Positions 1 to 8,771 of a stretch of 64,000 nucleotides of DNA are shown piece after piece. The position numbers were made by a program, and so were the translations under genes. Positions within the stretch are counted from its first letter, which is position 1, and each line of letters starts with the position of its first letter. Below the pieces are notes generated by a model. The model was not told the origin of the DNA and did not search any database. It saw nothing but the letters and a program-made list of their open reading frames with translations. The stretch is from Sideroxydans sp. (GTDB taxonomy: Bacteria; Pseudomonadota; Gammaproteobacteria; Burkholderiales; Gallionellaceae), in the NCBI GenBank assembly GCA_027310665.1, contig DAIDAJ010000105.1:1-64000 (forward strand), given 5' to 3'.

Positions 1-183
1 CAGGATTGCATCGCGCTGGAAGACTCCAACAACGGCCTGCGCTCGGCACTGGCAGCCGGCATCAAGACCTACGTCACCACCAACCCCTACACGCACCGCC
101 AGGATTTCGCCGAAGCGGCGGCAGTGTTCGACGACTTGAGCGACCTCGCGAATTTCTACCGGGTCACCGGCCTGCGGATTTAG
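1..183 (+). CDS. HAD-superfamily phosphatase, C-terminal fragment
   Basis: Only the last 60 residues lie in the window. The fragment begins DCIALEDSNNGLRSALAAG, the acidic motif IV and following helix of HAD hydrolases of the CbbY/beta-phosphoglucomutase type (LEDS.NG...A.AAG). The substrate cannot be inferred from this part. The reading frame ends at a TAG 57 bases before ilvA, which it may precede in one transcript. Confidence 0.8.
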   Translation, partial: QDCIALEDSNNGLRSALAAGIKTYVTTNPYTHRQDFAEAAAVFDDLSDLANFYRVTGLRI

Positions 184-240
184 GTAGTTCGGGCTGTTTC
201 CTGCTAATCTTGCGGACAATTCAATTGTCCGCAACCCATC

Positions 241-1758
241 ATGCAAAGCTATTTGAAACGAATCCTGACCGCCCGCGTCTATGACGTGGCCATCGAGTCG
301 CCACTTGAACTTGCTCCCAGCCTCTCCGCGCGCATCGGCAACAACGTGCTGCTCAAACGCGAAGACATGCAGCCCGTGTTCTCGTTCAAGCTGCGCGGCG
401 CGTACAACAAGATGGCGCAGCTCACGCCGGAGCAGCTCAAACGCGGCGTGATCACCGCTTCGGCAGGCAACCATGCACAGGGCGTGGCGCTCAGCGCGCA
501 TCGCATGGGCTGCAAGGCGGTCATCGTGATGCCGACGACCACCCCGCAGGTCAAGATCGATGCGGTGCGCCATTTCGGCCAGCGCTCCGTCGAGATCGTG
601 CTGCATGGCGACAGCTACAACGACGCCTACGGACATGCGCTGGAACTGGAAAAGGAAAAGCAGCTTACCTTCGTGCACCCGTTCGACGACCCCGATGTGA
701 TCGCCGGGCAAGGCACCATCGGCATGGAGATACTGCGCCAGCATCAGGCCCCGATCCACGCCATCTTCTGCGCCATCGGAGGCGGCGGATTGATCGCCGG
801 CGTCGCGGCCTATGTCAAGCAGGTGCGCCCGGACATCAAGGTCATCGGGGTGCAGACTACCGATTCGGATGCCATGTACCGTTCGCTGAAAGCCAAAAAG
901 CGCGTGCAGCTGAGCGACGTCGGCCTGTTCGCGGATGGAACCGCAGTCAAGCTGGCAGGCGAAGAGACACTGCGCATCTGCAGGAAATACGTGGATGAGA
1001 TCGTGCTGGTGGATACCGATGCGGTGTGCGCGGCGATCAAGGACGTGTTCCAGGATACGCGCTCCATCCTTGAGCCTTCCGGCGCACTCGCGGTTGCCGG
1101 CGCCAAGCTCTACGCCAAGCGCGAACAGCTCAAAGGGGAAACGCTGGCCACCGTTTGCAGCGGCGCCAACATGAACTTCGACCGCCTGCGTTTCGTCGCC
1201 GAACGTGCGGAGATCGGCGAAAGGCGCGAAGCCATCCTCGCGGTCACCATCCCGGAAACGCCCGGCAGTTTCCGCAAATTCTGCTCATTGCTCGGCAAAC
1301 GCAACATCACCGAATTCAACTACCGCTATGCCGATCCAAAGGCTGCGCAGGTATTCGTCGGCATCCAGGTCAAGGACCAATCGGAAACAACCGATCTGGT
1401 AGACAGGCTGCAACGCAGCAAGCTGCCCACGCTCGACCTTTCCGATAACGAAATGGCCAAGTTGCACCTGCGCCACCTCGTTGGCGGCCACGCTCCCGAG
1501 GCCAAGAACGAGATCCTGTTCCGTTTCGAATTCCCGGAACGTCCGGGTGCACTGATGAACTTCCTCAACAGCATGGACCATAACTGGAACATCTCGCTGT
1601 TCCACTACCGCAATCACGGCGCGGATTACGGTCGCGTACTGGTCGGCATGCAGGTACCGCGCACCGACAAGAAGGCGCTCAAGACCTTCCTCGACACCTT
1701 GGGCTACCGTTACTGGGATGAAAGCGACAATCCGGCCTACCGGCTGTTCCTGGGGTGA
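241..1758 (+). CDS. ilvA: Threonine ammonia-lyase, biosynthetic
   Basis: Deaminates L-threonine to 2-oxobutanoate, the committed step of isoleucine synthesis, in the cytoplasm. The 505 residues match the long biosynthetic form. The PLP lysine is K50 in FSFKLRGAYNKM, and the glycine loop that grips the PLP phosphate is AIGGGGLIAGVA near residue 180. The C-terminal third, from about residue 325, reads as two ACT-like regulatory segments, each with a PGSF/PGAL turn, where isoleucine and valine normally bind, so feedback inhibition is expected. It heads a long plus-strand run of tightly spaced genes. Confidence 0.97.
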   Translation: MQSYLKRILTARVYDVAIESPLELAPSLSARIGNNVLLKREDMQPVFSFKLRGAYNKMAQLTPEQLKRGVITASAGNHAQGVALSAHRMGCKAVIVMPTTTPQVKIDAVRHFGQRSVEIVLHGDSYNDAYGHALELEKEKQLTFVHPFDDPDVIAGQGTIGMEILRQHQAPIHAIFCAIGGGGLIAGVAAYVKQVRPDIKVIGVQTTDSDAMYRSLKAKKRVQLSDVGLFADGTAVKLAGEETLRICRKYVDEIVLVDTDAVCAAIKDVFQDTRSILEPSGALAVAGAKLYAKREQLKGETLATVCSGANMNFDRLRFVAERAEIGERREAILAVTIPETPGSFRKFCSLLGKRNITEFNYRYADPKAAQVFVGIQVKDQSETTDLVDRLQRSKLPTLDLSDNEMAKLHLRHLVGGHAPEAKNEILFRFEFPERPGALMNFLNSMDHNWNISLFHYRNHGADYGRVLVGMQVPRTDKKALKTFLDTLGYRYWDESDNPAYRLFLG

Positions 1759-1764
1759 TTCCGG

Positions 1765-2067
1765 GTGAGCACGGACTCCTTCCGTGAATTCGCCCTGGAG
1801 CAACTCGCCGCTCTTGAAGGCCTGCGCTGCAAACGCATGTTTGGCGGCCATGGCCTTTATTCGGGCGGGGGGTTTTTCGGCATCCTGTTCGATGGCAAGC
1901 TGTATTTCAAGACGCATCCGGATACCTTGCCGGATTACCTGGCCGCTCAAGCCGCCACATTCGCCCCCTCAGAAAAACAGATTTTAAGGAATTACCGCGA
2001 AGTTCCCGTGGAGATACTAGAAGATGCCGTGCAATTAACGGCGTGGGCACGAAAGGCGGCACGATGA
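1765..2067 (+). CDS. TfoX/Sxy N-terminal domain protein
   Basis: A 100-residue protein with a GTG start six bases after the ilvA stop. It carries the TfoX N-terminal fold signature: CKRMFGGHGLY near residue 21, then GGGFFGILFDGKLYFKT. The C-terminal domain of full-length competence regulator TfoX/Sxy is absent, as in many stand-alone members of no proven function. Its stop overlaps the ATG of the next gene in an ATGA junction, so the two are probably translationally coupled. Confidence 0.85.
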   Translation: MSTDSFREFALEQLAALEGLRCKRMFGGHGLYSGGGFFGILFDGKLYFKTHPDTLPDYLAAQAATFAPSEKQILRNYREVPVEILEDAVQLTAWARKAAR

Positions 2068-2666
2068 TGGACATCCAAGCTAGGAAGCAGGCCCTCCGGC
2101 AAAGTATAATCGCCGCCCGCGAAAAGTTGCCCGCTGCCGAGCGCGTACGCCTGAGCCGTGCCGTTGTTGAATCTATCCGCGATCTGCCGGTCTACCGGCA
2201 GGCCCGGACAGTACTGGGTTATCTGAATTTCGGCGCAGAACTGGCAGCCGAACTGTGGGTACGGCAGGCATTGGCCGACGGCAAGCAAGTGTTGCTGCCG
2301 CGCGTGAACCGGGCCAGCAGGCATCTGGACTTGTATTTGGTGCAAGACCTGGACCATGACGTGGCGCCCGGTTCATGGGGTATACGTGAACCCGTTGCAG
2401 AGCGCTGTATAAAAGAAGAAGCGCCGGGAACGGTGGATTTCATCCTGTTACCCGGTGTCGCGTTCACCCGCGAGGGCGCACGTTTGGGATACGGCGGCGG
2501 CTTTTACGACAAGCTGCTGGCGCAGATGCCGCATCGGCCGGCTTTGGTCGCCGGGGCATTCGCACTGCAGGTGGTGCATGAGATTCCGCAGGAAAACACC
2601 GACCGCAAAATAGAGTGGCTGGTGACGGAAGCCGAAACAACACGTTGTAACTTTGGGAGAGAGTAA
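2064..2666 (+). CDS. fau: 5-formyltetrahydrofolate cyclo-ligase
   Basis: Converts 5-formyl-THF to 5,10-methenyl-THF with ATP, returning a storage folate to the one-carbon pool. About 200 residues. The family signature LGYGGGFYDK lies near residue 148, after LLPGVAFTREGARL. The ATG at 2064 is preferred over an upstream in-frame GTG because it forms an ATGA overlap with the preceding stop. In other proteobacteria this gene often sits beside the 6S RNA gene; I saw no 6S-like sequence in the two-base gap to aceE. Confidence 0.93.
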   Translation: MMDIQARKQALRQSIIAAREKLPAAERVRLSRAVVESIRDLPVYRQARTVLGYLNFGAELAAELWVRQALADGKQVLLPRVNRASRHLDLYLVQDLDHDVAPGSWGIREPVAERCIKEEAPGTVDFILLPGVAFTREGARLGYGGGFYDKLLAQMPHRPALVAGAFALQVVHEIPQENTDRKIEWLVTEAETTRCNFGRE

Positions 2667-2668
2667 AG

Positions 2669-5335
2669 ATGGCAACGCAACAACCCGATATCGATCCGCA
2701 AGAAACCCAGGAGTGGCTGGACGCGCTCCAGTCCGTGCTGGAAAAGGAAGGTGCAGAACGCGCCCACTTCCTGATGGACCAATTGATCCATCATGCCCGC
2801 ATGGCCGGCGACGATATGCCGATCAGCGCAACCACACCCTATCTCAACACCATCCCGCTGGACAAGGAAGAACGTTCCGCCGGCAACATGGAACTGGAGC
2901 ACCGCATCCGCGCCTTGACGCGCTGGAATGCGATGGCCATCGTGATGAATGCCAACAAGACTTCTTCGGAACTGGGCGGGCACATCGCCAGTTTCGCGTC
3001 GGCAGCGACTTTGTACGACGTTGGCTTCAACCATTTCTTCCACGGCAAGACCGCCGATCACGGCGGCGACCTGGTGTATTTCCAGGGCCACTCCTCGCCC
3101 GGCATCTATGCCCGCGCCTATATCGAAGGCCGCATCAGCGAAGAGCAGATGTACAAGTTCCGCCAGGAAGTGGACGGTGGCGGCCTTCCTTCCTATCCGC
3201 ACCCCTGGCTGATGCCGAATTTCTGGCAATTCCCGACCGTATCCATGGGTCTCGGCCCGCTGATGGCCATTTATCAGGCGCGCTTCATGCGCTATCTGCA
3301 GCACCGCGAACTCGCCCCGACCGAGGGCCGCAAGGTGTGGGCTTTCCTCGGCGACGGCGAAACCGACGAACCCGAGTCGCTGGGCGCGATCTCGATGGCC
3401 GGGCGCGAACAGCTCGACAACCTGATCTTCGTCATCAACTGCAACCTGCAGCGCCTGGACGGCCCGGTGCGCGGCAACGGCAAGATCATCCAGGAACTGG
3501 AAGGGGTATTCCGCGGCGCAGGCTGGAACGTCATCAAGGTCATCTGGGGCCGCTGGTGGGACCGCCTGCTGGTCAAGGACAAGACCGGTTTGCTGCTGAA
3601 GCGCATGGAAGAAGTGGTCGACGGCGAATACCAGACCTACAAATCCAAGGACGGCGCGTATGTGCGCCAGCATTTCTTCGGCAAATATCCGGAATTGCTG
3701 GAACTCGTCGCCGACATGTCCGACGACGATATCTGGCGCCTGAACCGCGGCGGCCACGATCCGTTCAAGATGTTCGCGGCGTACGCGGCAGCCAGCAAGC
3801 ACAAGGGTCAACCGACCGTGATCCTGGCCAAGACGGTAAAGGGTTATGGCATGGGTGAATCGGGCGAAGCGCAGAACCCGACTCACCAGCAAAAAAAGAT
3901 GGGCGAGGAGGCGCTGCGCAAGTTCCGCGACCGTTTCAACATTCCGGTCACCGACGAACAATTGCCCAATTTGCCCTTCGTGCGCCCCGCGGAAGATAGC
4001 CAGGAGATGAAATACCTGCGCGAACGCGGCGCGGTTTTGGGCACCCTTCCGGCCCGCAGTCCGGTCACCGATGCGTTGCAGATCCCGGAATTGTCCGCTT
4101 TCGACGCCCTGCTGAAAGACAGCGAAGGCCGCGAATTCTCCACCACCATGGCCTTCGTGCGCATGCTCGGCGTGCTGGTGAAAGACAAGAACATCGGCAA
4201 GAAGATCGTGCCTATCGTCCCCGACGAATCACGCACTTTCGGCATGGAAGGCATGTTCCGCCAGCTCGGGATCTTCTCGCAGGTCGGCCAGCTGTACACG
4301 CCCGAGGACGCGGAACAGCTCATGTTCTACAAGGAATCGTCTTCCGGACAGATCCTGCAAGAGGGTATCAACGAAGCAGGCGGCATGGCCGACTGGATCG
4401 CCGCGGCCACTTCCTATGCGAACCATGGCACAGCGATGATCCCGTTCTACATCTACTACTCGATGTTCGGCTTCCAGCGCGTCGGCGACATGGCCTGGGC
4501 GGCAGGCGACCTGCGCGCGCGCGGCTTCCTCGTGGGCGGTACTGCAGGCCGTACCACGCTGAACGGCGAAGGCTTGCAGCATCAGGACGGCCACAGCCAC
4601 CTGATGGCAGCGACCATTCCCAACTGCGTATCGTACGACCCGACCTTCGCCTACGAGCTGGCCGTGATCGTGCATGACGGCATGCGCCGCATGTACCATA
4701 ACCAGGAAGACGTGTTCTATTACCTCACGGTGATGAACGAAAACTATACCCATCCGGCCATGCCCAAGGGTGCAGAAGAAGGCATCATCAAGGGCATGTA
4801 CAAATTCAGGAGTCAGGATACGGGATCCGGGAAGCAGAAAAATCCGAAGGTGCAACTGCTGGGCAGCGGCACAATATTGCGCGAAGTGATCGCGGCGGCC
4901 GAGTTGCTGGAGAAGGATTTCGGCGTTGCTTCCGACGTGTGGAGCGTGACCAGCTACAACGAATTGCGCCGTGAAGGCATCGACTGCGAACGCTGGAACA
5001 CGCTGCACCCGGAAGCCAAGCCGCGCGTCAGTTACGTCGAGCAATGCCTGGACGCCAGGATCCCGGTGATCTCGGCAACGGATTACATCCGTTCTTATTC
5101 CGACCAGATCCGTCCGTTCGTCAAGGCGCGCTACAAGACGCTGGGCACGGACGGTTTCGGCCGCTCGGATACGCGCAAGAAATTGCGCGGCTTCTTTGAA
5201 GTGGATCGCCACTACGTCGCCATCGCCGCATTGAAGGCGCTGGCGGACGAGGGCACGGTTCCCGCGAGCGAAGTGAGCAAGGCGATCAAGCTGTACAAGA
5301 TCAATCCGGACAAACCGAACCCGACGACGGTTTAA
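2669..5335 (+). CDS. aceE: Pyruvate dehydrogenase E1 component, homodimeric type
   Basis: Thiamine-diphosphate-dependent decarboxylase that starts conversion of pyruvate to acetyl-CoA. The 888 residues match the homodimeric E1 of proteobacteria. The ThDP/Mg motif is visible as GDGETDEPES near residue 229, followed by NCNLQRLDGPVRGNGK. A GGGAGAGAG ribosome site precedes the ATG. It is followed 15 bases later by aceF, but no E3 (lpd) gene follows, so the dihydrolipoamide dehydrogenase must be encoded elsewhere. Confidence 0.98.
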   Translation: MATQQPDIDPQETQEWLDALQSVLEKEGAERAHFLMDQLIHHARMAGDDMPISATTPYLNTIPLDKEERSAGNMELEHRIRALTRWNAMAIVMNANKTSSELGGHIASFASAATLYDVGFNHFFHGKTADHGGDLVYFQGHSSPGIYARAYIEGRISEEQMYKFRQEVDGGGLPSYPHPWLMPNFWQFPTVSMGLGPLMAIYQARFMRYLQHRELAPTEGRKVWAFLGDGETDEPESLGAISMAGREQLDNLIFVINCNLQRLDGPVRGNGKIIQELEGVFRGAGWNVIKVIWGRWWDRLLVKDKTGLLLKRMEEVVDGEYQTYKSKDGAYVRQHFFGKYPELLELVADMSDDDIWRLNRGGHDPFKMFAAYAAASKHKGQPTVILAKTVKGYGMGESGEAQNPTHQQKKMGEEALRKFRDRFNIPVTDEQLPNLPFVRPAEDSQEMKYLRERGAVLGTLPARSPVTDALQIPELSAFDALLKDSEGREFSTTMAFVRMLGVLVKDKNIGKKIVPIVPDESRTFGMEGMFRQLGIFSQVGQLYTPEDAEQLMFYKESSSGQILQEGINEAGGMADWIAAATSYANHGTAMIPFYIYYSMFGFQRVGDMAWAAGDLRARGFLVGGTAGRTTLNGEGLQHQDGHSHLMAATIPNCVSYDPTFAYELAVIVHDGMRRMYHNQEDVFYYLTVMNENYTHPAMPKGAEEGIIKGMYKFRSQDTGSGKQKNPKVQLLGSGTILREVIAAAELLEKDFGVASDVWSVTSYNELRREGIDCERWNTLHPEAKPRVSYVEQCLDARIPVISATDYIRSYSDQIRPFVKARYKTLGTDGFGRSDTRKKLRGFFEVDRHYVAIAALKALADEGTVPASEVSKAIKLYKINPDKPNPTTV

Positions 5336-5350
5336 GGCAAGGGGAACAAC

Positions 5351-6640
5351 GTGGCCGAAATCAAGAATGTTTTAGTGCCGGACATAGGCAACTTCAAAGA
5401 AGTGAGCGTCATCGAAGTGTCGGTGAAGGTTGGCGACAAGGTAAACGCCGAGCAAGCCCTCATTTCGCTGGAAACCGACAAGGCAACCATCGATGTGCCC
5501 GCGCCGTTCGCAGGCGTGGTGAAGGATGTAAAAGTGAAGGCGGGCGACAAAGTGTCGGAAGGCACGTTGATCGTGACGATCGAGGCAAGTGGCGAAGCCG
5601 CAGCAACGGCGGCTCCGGCTGCGGCGGCACCCGTGCAGGCAGCCGCACCGGCCGCTCCTGTCGTACCCGCAACTCCGGCACCTGCCAAACCCTCGCCTGT
5701 CGCGGCAGCGATCCCGGCCGCCCCGATGATCGTCCCTGCGTCAGGTGGTGCCCACGCCAGCCCGTCCATCCGTCGCTTTGCGCGCGAACTGGGCGTGAAC
5801 CTGGCACAGGTGGGTGGCAGCGGCGAAAAGGGCCGCGTCACCAAAGACGACGTGCAGAACTTCGTCAAGAGATCGCTGGCCCAGCCGGCAGGCGGCAGTG
5901 GACTGCAAGTCCTGGAGATGCCCGCGGTGGATTTCGCAAAATACGGTGCGATAGAAACCAAGCCGCTGTCGCGCATCAAGAAGATCTCGGGCGCCAACCT
6001 GCACCGCAACTGGGTGACCATACCGCACGTGACCCAGTTCGAGGAAGCCGACATCAGCGAGATGGAGGCATTCCGCAAGGAACTGGGCGTGGAATACGCA
6101 AAGGAAAGCTTCAAGATCACCCCGCTCGCTTTCATGCTCAAGGCCTGCGCCATCACGCTCAAGCACTTCCCGGATTTCAATGCCTCACTGGACGCCAGCG
6201 GCGAAAACCTGGTCATGAAGAAATACATCCATATCGGCGTCGCCGTGGATACGCCGGACGGCCTGATGGTGCCCGTGATACGCGACGTGGACCAGAAAGG
6301 CATCGTGCAACTGGCGAAGGAACTGGGCGAAGTCAGCGCAAAGGCGCGCGAGAAGAAGATCACGGCCGCGGACATGCAGGGTGGATGCTTCACCATCTCC
6401 AGCCTGGGCGGCATCGGCGGCACTTCGTTCACGCCCATCATCAACGCGCCCGAAGTCGCCATCCTCGGTGTGTCGCGTTCCAGCATGAAACCGGTCTGGA
6501 AGGACGGCGAGTTCGTGCCGCGCCTGATGTTGCCGCTGTCGCTGTCCTACGATCACCGGGTGATCGACGGTGCGGCGGGAGCGCGTTTCACGACTTACCT
6601 GGCGCATGTGTTGTCTGACATGCGCAGGCTGGCGCTGTGA
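5351..6640 (+). CDS. aceF: Dihydrolipoyllysine acetyltransferase (PDH E2)
   Basis: Transfers the acetyl group from lipoate to CoA and forms the core of the pyruvate dehydrogenase complex. The order is a single lipoyl domain (lipoyl lysine in [10 protein letters not shown], near residue 43), an Ala/Pro-rich linker from about residue 80 to 128, an E1/E3-binding domain ([14 protein letters not shown]), then the catalytic domain ending in [15 protein letters not shown] with its active histidine. At 429 residues it is shorter than E2 enzymes with two or three lipoyl domains. The start is GTG after AAGGGGAAC. Confidence 0.97.
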   Translation: MAEIKNVLVPDIGNFKEVSVIEVSVKVGDKVNAEQALISLETDKATIDVPAPFAGVVKDVKVKAGDKVSEGTLIVTIEASGEAAATAAPAAAAPVQAAAPAAPVVPATPAPAKPSPVAAAIPAAPMIVPASGGAHASPSIRRFARELGVNLAQVGGSGEKGRVTKDDVQNFVKRSLAQPAGGSGLQVLEMPAVDFAKYGAIETKPLSRIKKISGANLHRNWVTIPHVTQFEEADISEMEAFRKELGVEYAKESFKITPLAFMLKACAITLKHFPDFNASLDASGENLVMKKYIHIGVAVDTPDGLMVPVIRDVDQKGIVQLAKELGEVSAKAREKKITAADMQGGCFTISSLGGIGGTSFTPIINAPEVAILGVSRSSMKPVWKDGEFVPRLMLPLSLSYDHRVIDGAAGARFTTYLAHVLSDMRRLAL

Positions 6641-6644
6641 TCCG

Positions 6645-7310
6645 GTGAGTACCTCTCCCATCGGCATCCTGGGCGGCACCTTCGATCCCATTCACAATGG
6701 GCATCTGCGTATCGCACAGGAGGCGCTGGAACAGTGCGGTATGGCGCAGGTGCGTTTCGTTCCCAGCGGCACTCCGCCGCATCGCCCGACGCCAAGTGCC
6801 CCGGCCAAATCGCGCTGGGAGATGGTGCGCCTGGCCCTGAACGGCCATTCCGATTTTCTGGTCGATGTACGCGAAGTGTTCCGCACCGATCCCTGCTACA
6901 CGGTGGATACGCTGGCGGGTTTGCGCGCCGAACTCGGCCCGCAACAGCCGCTGTGCCTGATTCTGGGCGGCGATGCCTTTTTGCAGCTGCATACCTGGCA
7001 CGAATGGAAACGCTTGTTCGAGCTGGCCCATATCGTGGTGTTGCAGCGTGCCGGCGGCCCGCCGCTGGGCAATGCGATGCTCAAGGCGGATGCCGCGTTA
7101 CAGGCCGAATATCAGACGCGCCTCGCCCCGGGTGCTGGTGCGTTGCACGAGACCCCCTGCGGGGCGATCTTCGTCGCCGACATGCCCGCGCTGGAAATCT
7201 CCTCCACCGACATCCGCCGCCGCTGTGCGGAAGGGAAAAGCGCCCGCTTCCTGGTGCCGGATGTCGTCACCAATTACATCAACACTCACGAACTGTACCG
7301 TCAATGCTAA
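6645..7310 (+). CDS. nadD: Nicotinate-nucleotide adenylyltransferase
   Basis: Adenylates nicotinate mononucleotide to deamido-NAD in the NAD pathway. The 221-residue reading shows the nucleotidyltransferase motif GGTFDPIHNGHL near residue 9 and the C-terminal ISSTDIRRR signature. The GTG at 6645, four bases past aceF, is chosen because upstream codons lie inside aceF and the family begins just before the GGTFDP motif. It overlaps rsfS by seven bases. Confidence 0.96.
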   Translation: MSTSPIGILGGTFDPIHNGHLRIAQEALEQCGMAQVRFVPSGTPPHRPTPSAPAKSRWEMVRLALNGHSDFLVDVREVFRTDPCYTVDTLAGLRAELGPQQPLCLILGGDAFLQLHTWHEWKRLFELAHIVVLQRAGGPPLGNAMLKADAALQAEYQTRLAPGAGALHETPCGAIFVADMPALEISSTDIRRRCAEGKSARFLVPDVVTNYINTHELYRQC

Positions 7311-7657
7311 ATACTGAAGAAAAAACCCAAGCCGTCGTCTCCGCTCTGGAAGACGTCAAGGCGCTGGACATCACCGTCATCGACACCAGCAAGCTCAGCC
7401 CCCTGTTTGAGCGCATGGTGGTCGCCAGTGCGCAGTCCACGCGCCAAACCAAGGCGCTGGCGAGCAGCGTGGTGGTAAAGCTCAAAGCCCTGGGCGAAAC
7501 GGTCAACAGCACCGAAGGAGAAGACAGCGGCGAATGGGTGCTGGTCGATCTGGGCGAAGTGGTCGTGCATATCATGCAGCCCGCGGTGCGCGCCTACTAC
7601 AACCTCGAAGAACTGTGGAGCGCGCATCCCAAACAGCGCGCGATTTCAGGAAAATGA
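7304..7657 (+). CDS. rsfS: Ribosome silencing factor
   Basis: 117-residue DUF143/Iojap protein that binds uL14 on the large ribosomal subunit and blocks subunit joining during starvation. Recognisable segments are [15 protein letters not shown] at the start and [16 protein letters not shown] toward the end. The ATG lies inside the end of nadD, and the stop overlaps the ATG of rlmH. The nadD-rsfS-rlmH order is common across proteobacteria. Confidence 0.95.
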   Translation: MLNTEEKTQAVVSALEDVKALDITVIDTSKLSPLFERMVVASAQSTRQTKALASSVVVKLKALGETVNSTEGEDSGEWVLVDLGEVVVHIMQPAVRAYYNLEELWSAHPKQRAISGK

Positions 7658-8124
7658 AACTGTTGATCCTGGCGGTGGGCAATAAGATGCCCGCCTGGAT
7701 CACCGAAGGTTTCAACGAATACACCAAGCGCATGCCGCGCGAAGCGACGATCTCACTGATCGAAATCAAACCGGAACCCCGCAACAGCGGCAAGACCGCT
7801 ACACAGATCATGGAAGCCGAGGCGCAACGTATCCGCGCCGCCCTGCCCAACGGCGTCCTGTGCATCGCGCTCGACGAACACGGCGCAACTCCAACCACCA
7901 GACAGCTCGCGCAACAGATGCTGGACTGGATGCAGCAAGGCCATGATGTTGCGTTCGTCATCGGCGGCGCCGACGGATTGCACGAATCCGTCAAACAACT
8001 GGCCCGGCAGACGATGGCGCTCTCCGCACTCACACTGCCTCATGGCATGGTGCGCGTGTTGCTGGCCGAACAGCTTTATCGCGCACACAGCCTGCTGCAC
8101 AATCATCCTTACCATCGCGAATAG
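7654..8124 (+). CDS. rlmH: 23S rRNA pseudouridine-1915 N3-methyltransferase
   Basis: 156-residue SPOUT methyltransferase that modifies pseudouridine 1915 in helix 69 of 23S rRNA. The knotted SAM site is visible as [13 protein letters not shown] near residue 103, and the C-terminal [17 protein letters not shown] is diagnostic. The ATG at 7654 overlaps the rsfS stop (ATGA), which excludes the longer upstream reading. Confidence 0.96.
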   Translation: MKLLILAVGNKMPAWITEGFNEYTKRMPREATISLIEIKPEPRNSGKTATQIMEAEAQRIRAALPNGVLCIALDEHGATPTTRQLAQQMLDWMQQGHDVAFVIGGADGLHESVKQLARQTMALSALTLPHGMVRVLLAEQLYRAHSLLHNHPYHRE

Positions 8125-8153
8125 CCCGGTTTTTTTGGGTTATCCTTGTCGCC

Positions 8154-8771
8154 ATGAGCAAACACCAGCGCATCTACCTCGCCTCGCAAAGCCCGCGCCG
8201 ACGGGAATTGCTCAAGCAGATCGGAATCCATTACGACATGCTGTTGTTGCGCAGCGATCCGCGGCGCAAGGTCGGCGTCGACGAAACGCCGCATGACGGC
8301 GAAGCGCCGCTGGATTATGTGCAGCGCGTATGCCACGACAAGGCACGTGCGGGGTGGGAAACGCTGATATTGCGCAATTTGCCGCTACTCCCGGTGCTGG
8401 CGGCGGATACCACAGTCACGCTCGAAGGAAGCATCATCGGCAAACCCGACGATAACGAGCACGCGGCGGAGATATTGCGCATGCTTTCCGGGACGCGGCA
8501 TCAGGTACTGACCGCGGTGGCGGTGGCATTCGAGGACCGTCTTGAAATGCGCCTGTCCACGACCGCCATCACCTTCGACACGCTGGGCGAGGAACGCATC
8601 CGCCGTTACCTGCTCACCGGCGAGGCGCACGACAAAGCGGGCGCCTATGGCATCCAGGGACACGCCGGCGCCTTCGTGAAGCACATCGAGGGCAGCTATA
8701 CCGGCGTGATGGGACTGCCGCTGTACGAGACGGTAGAATTGCTGAAACTATTCGGATACCCCGCACCATGA
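8154..8771 (+). CDS. maf: Maf family nucleotide pyrophosphatase
   Basis: 205-residue Maf/Ham1-fold pyrophosphatase, probably acting on non-canonical or TTP/UTP-type nucleoside triphosphates (YhdE-like). The N-terminal signature LASQSPRRRELL is present, followed by LAADTTVTLEGSIIGKP and the later GEAHDKAGAYGIQGHAGAF segment. Substrate preference between the YhdE and YceF types is not settled by the motif alone. Its stop overlaps the rng start, the usual maf-rng pairing. Confidence 0.93.
   Translation: MSKHQRIYLASQSPRRRELLKQIGIHYDMLLLRSDPRRKVGVDETPHDGEAPLDYVQRVCHDKARAGWETLILRNLPLLPVLAADTTVTLEGSIIGKPDDNEHAAEILRMLSGTRHQVLTAVAVAFEDRLEMRLSTTAITFDTLGEERIRRYLLTGEAHDKAGAYGIQGHAGAFVKHIEGSYTGVMGLPLYETVELLKLFGYPAP

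Noticed and set aside
2504-3961. A 485-codon open frame on the minus strand across fau and aceE
   Set aside because: It is the antisense of aceE in a GC-rich gene; it has no ribosome site or family motif, while aceE is certain.
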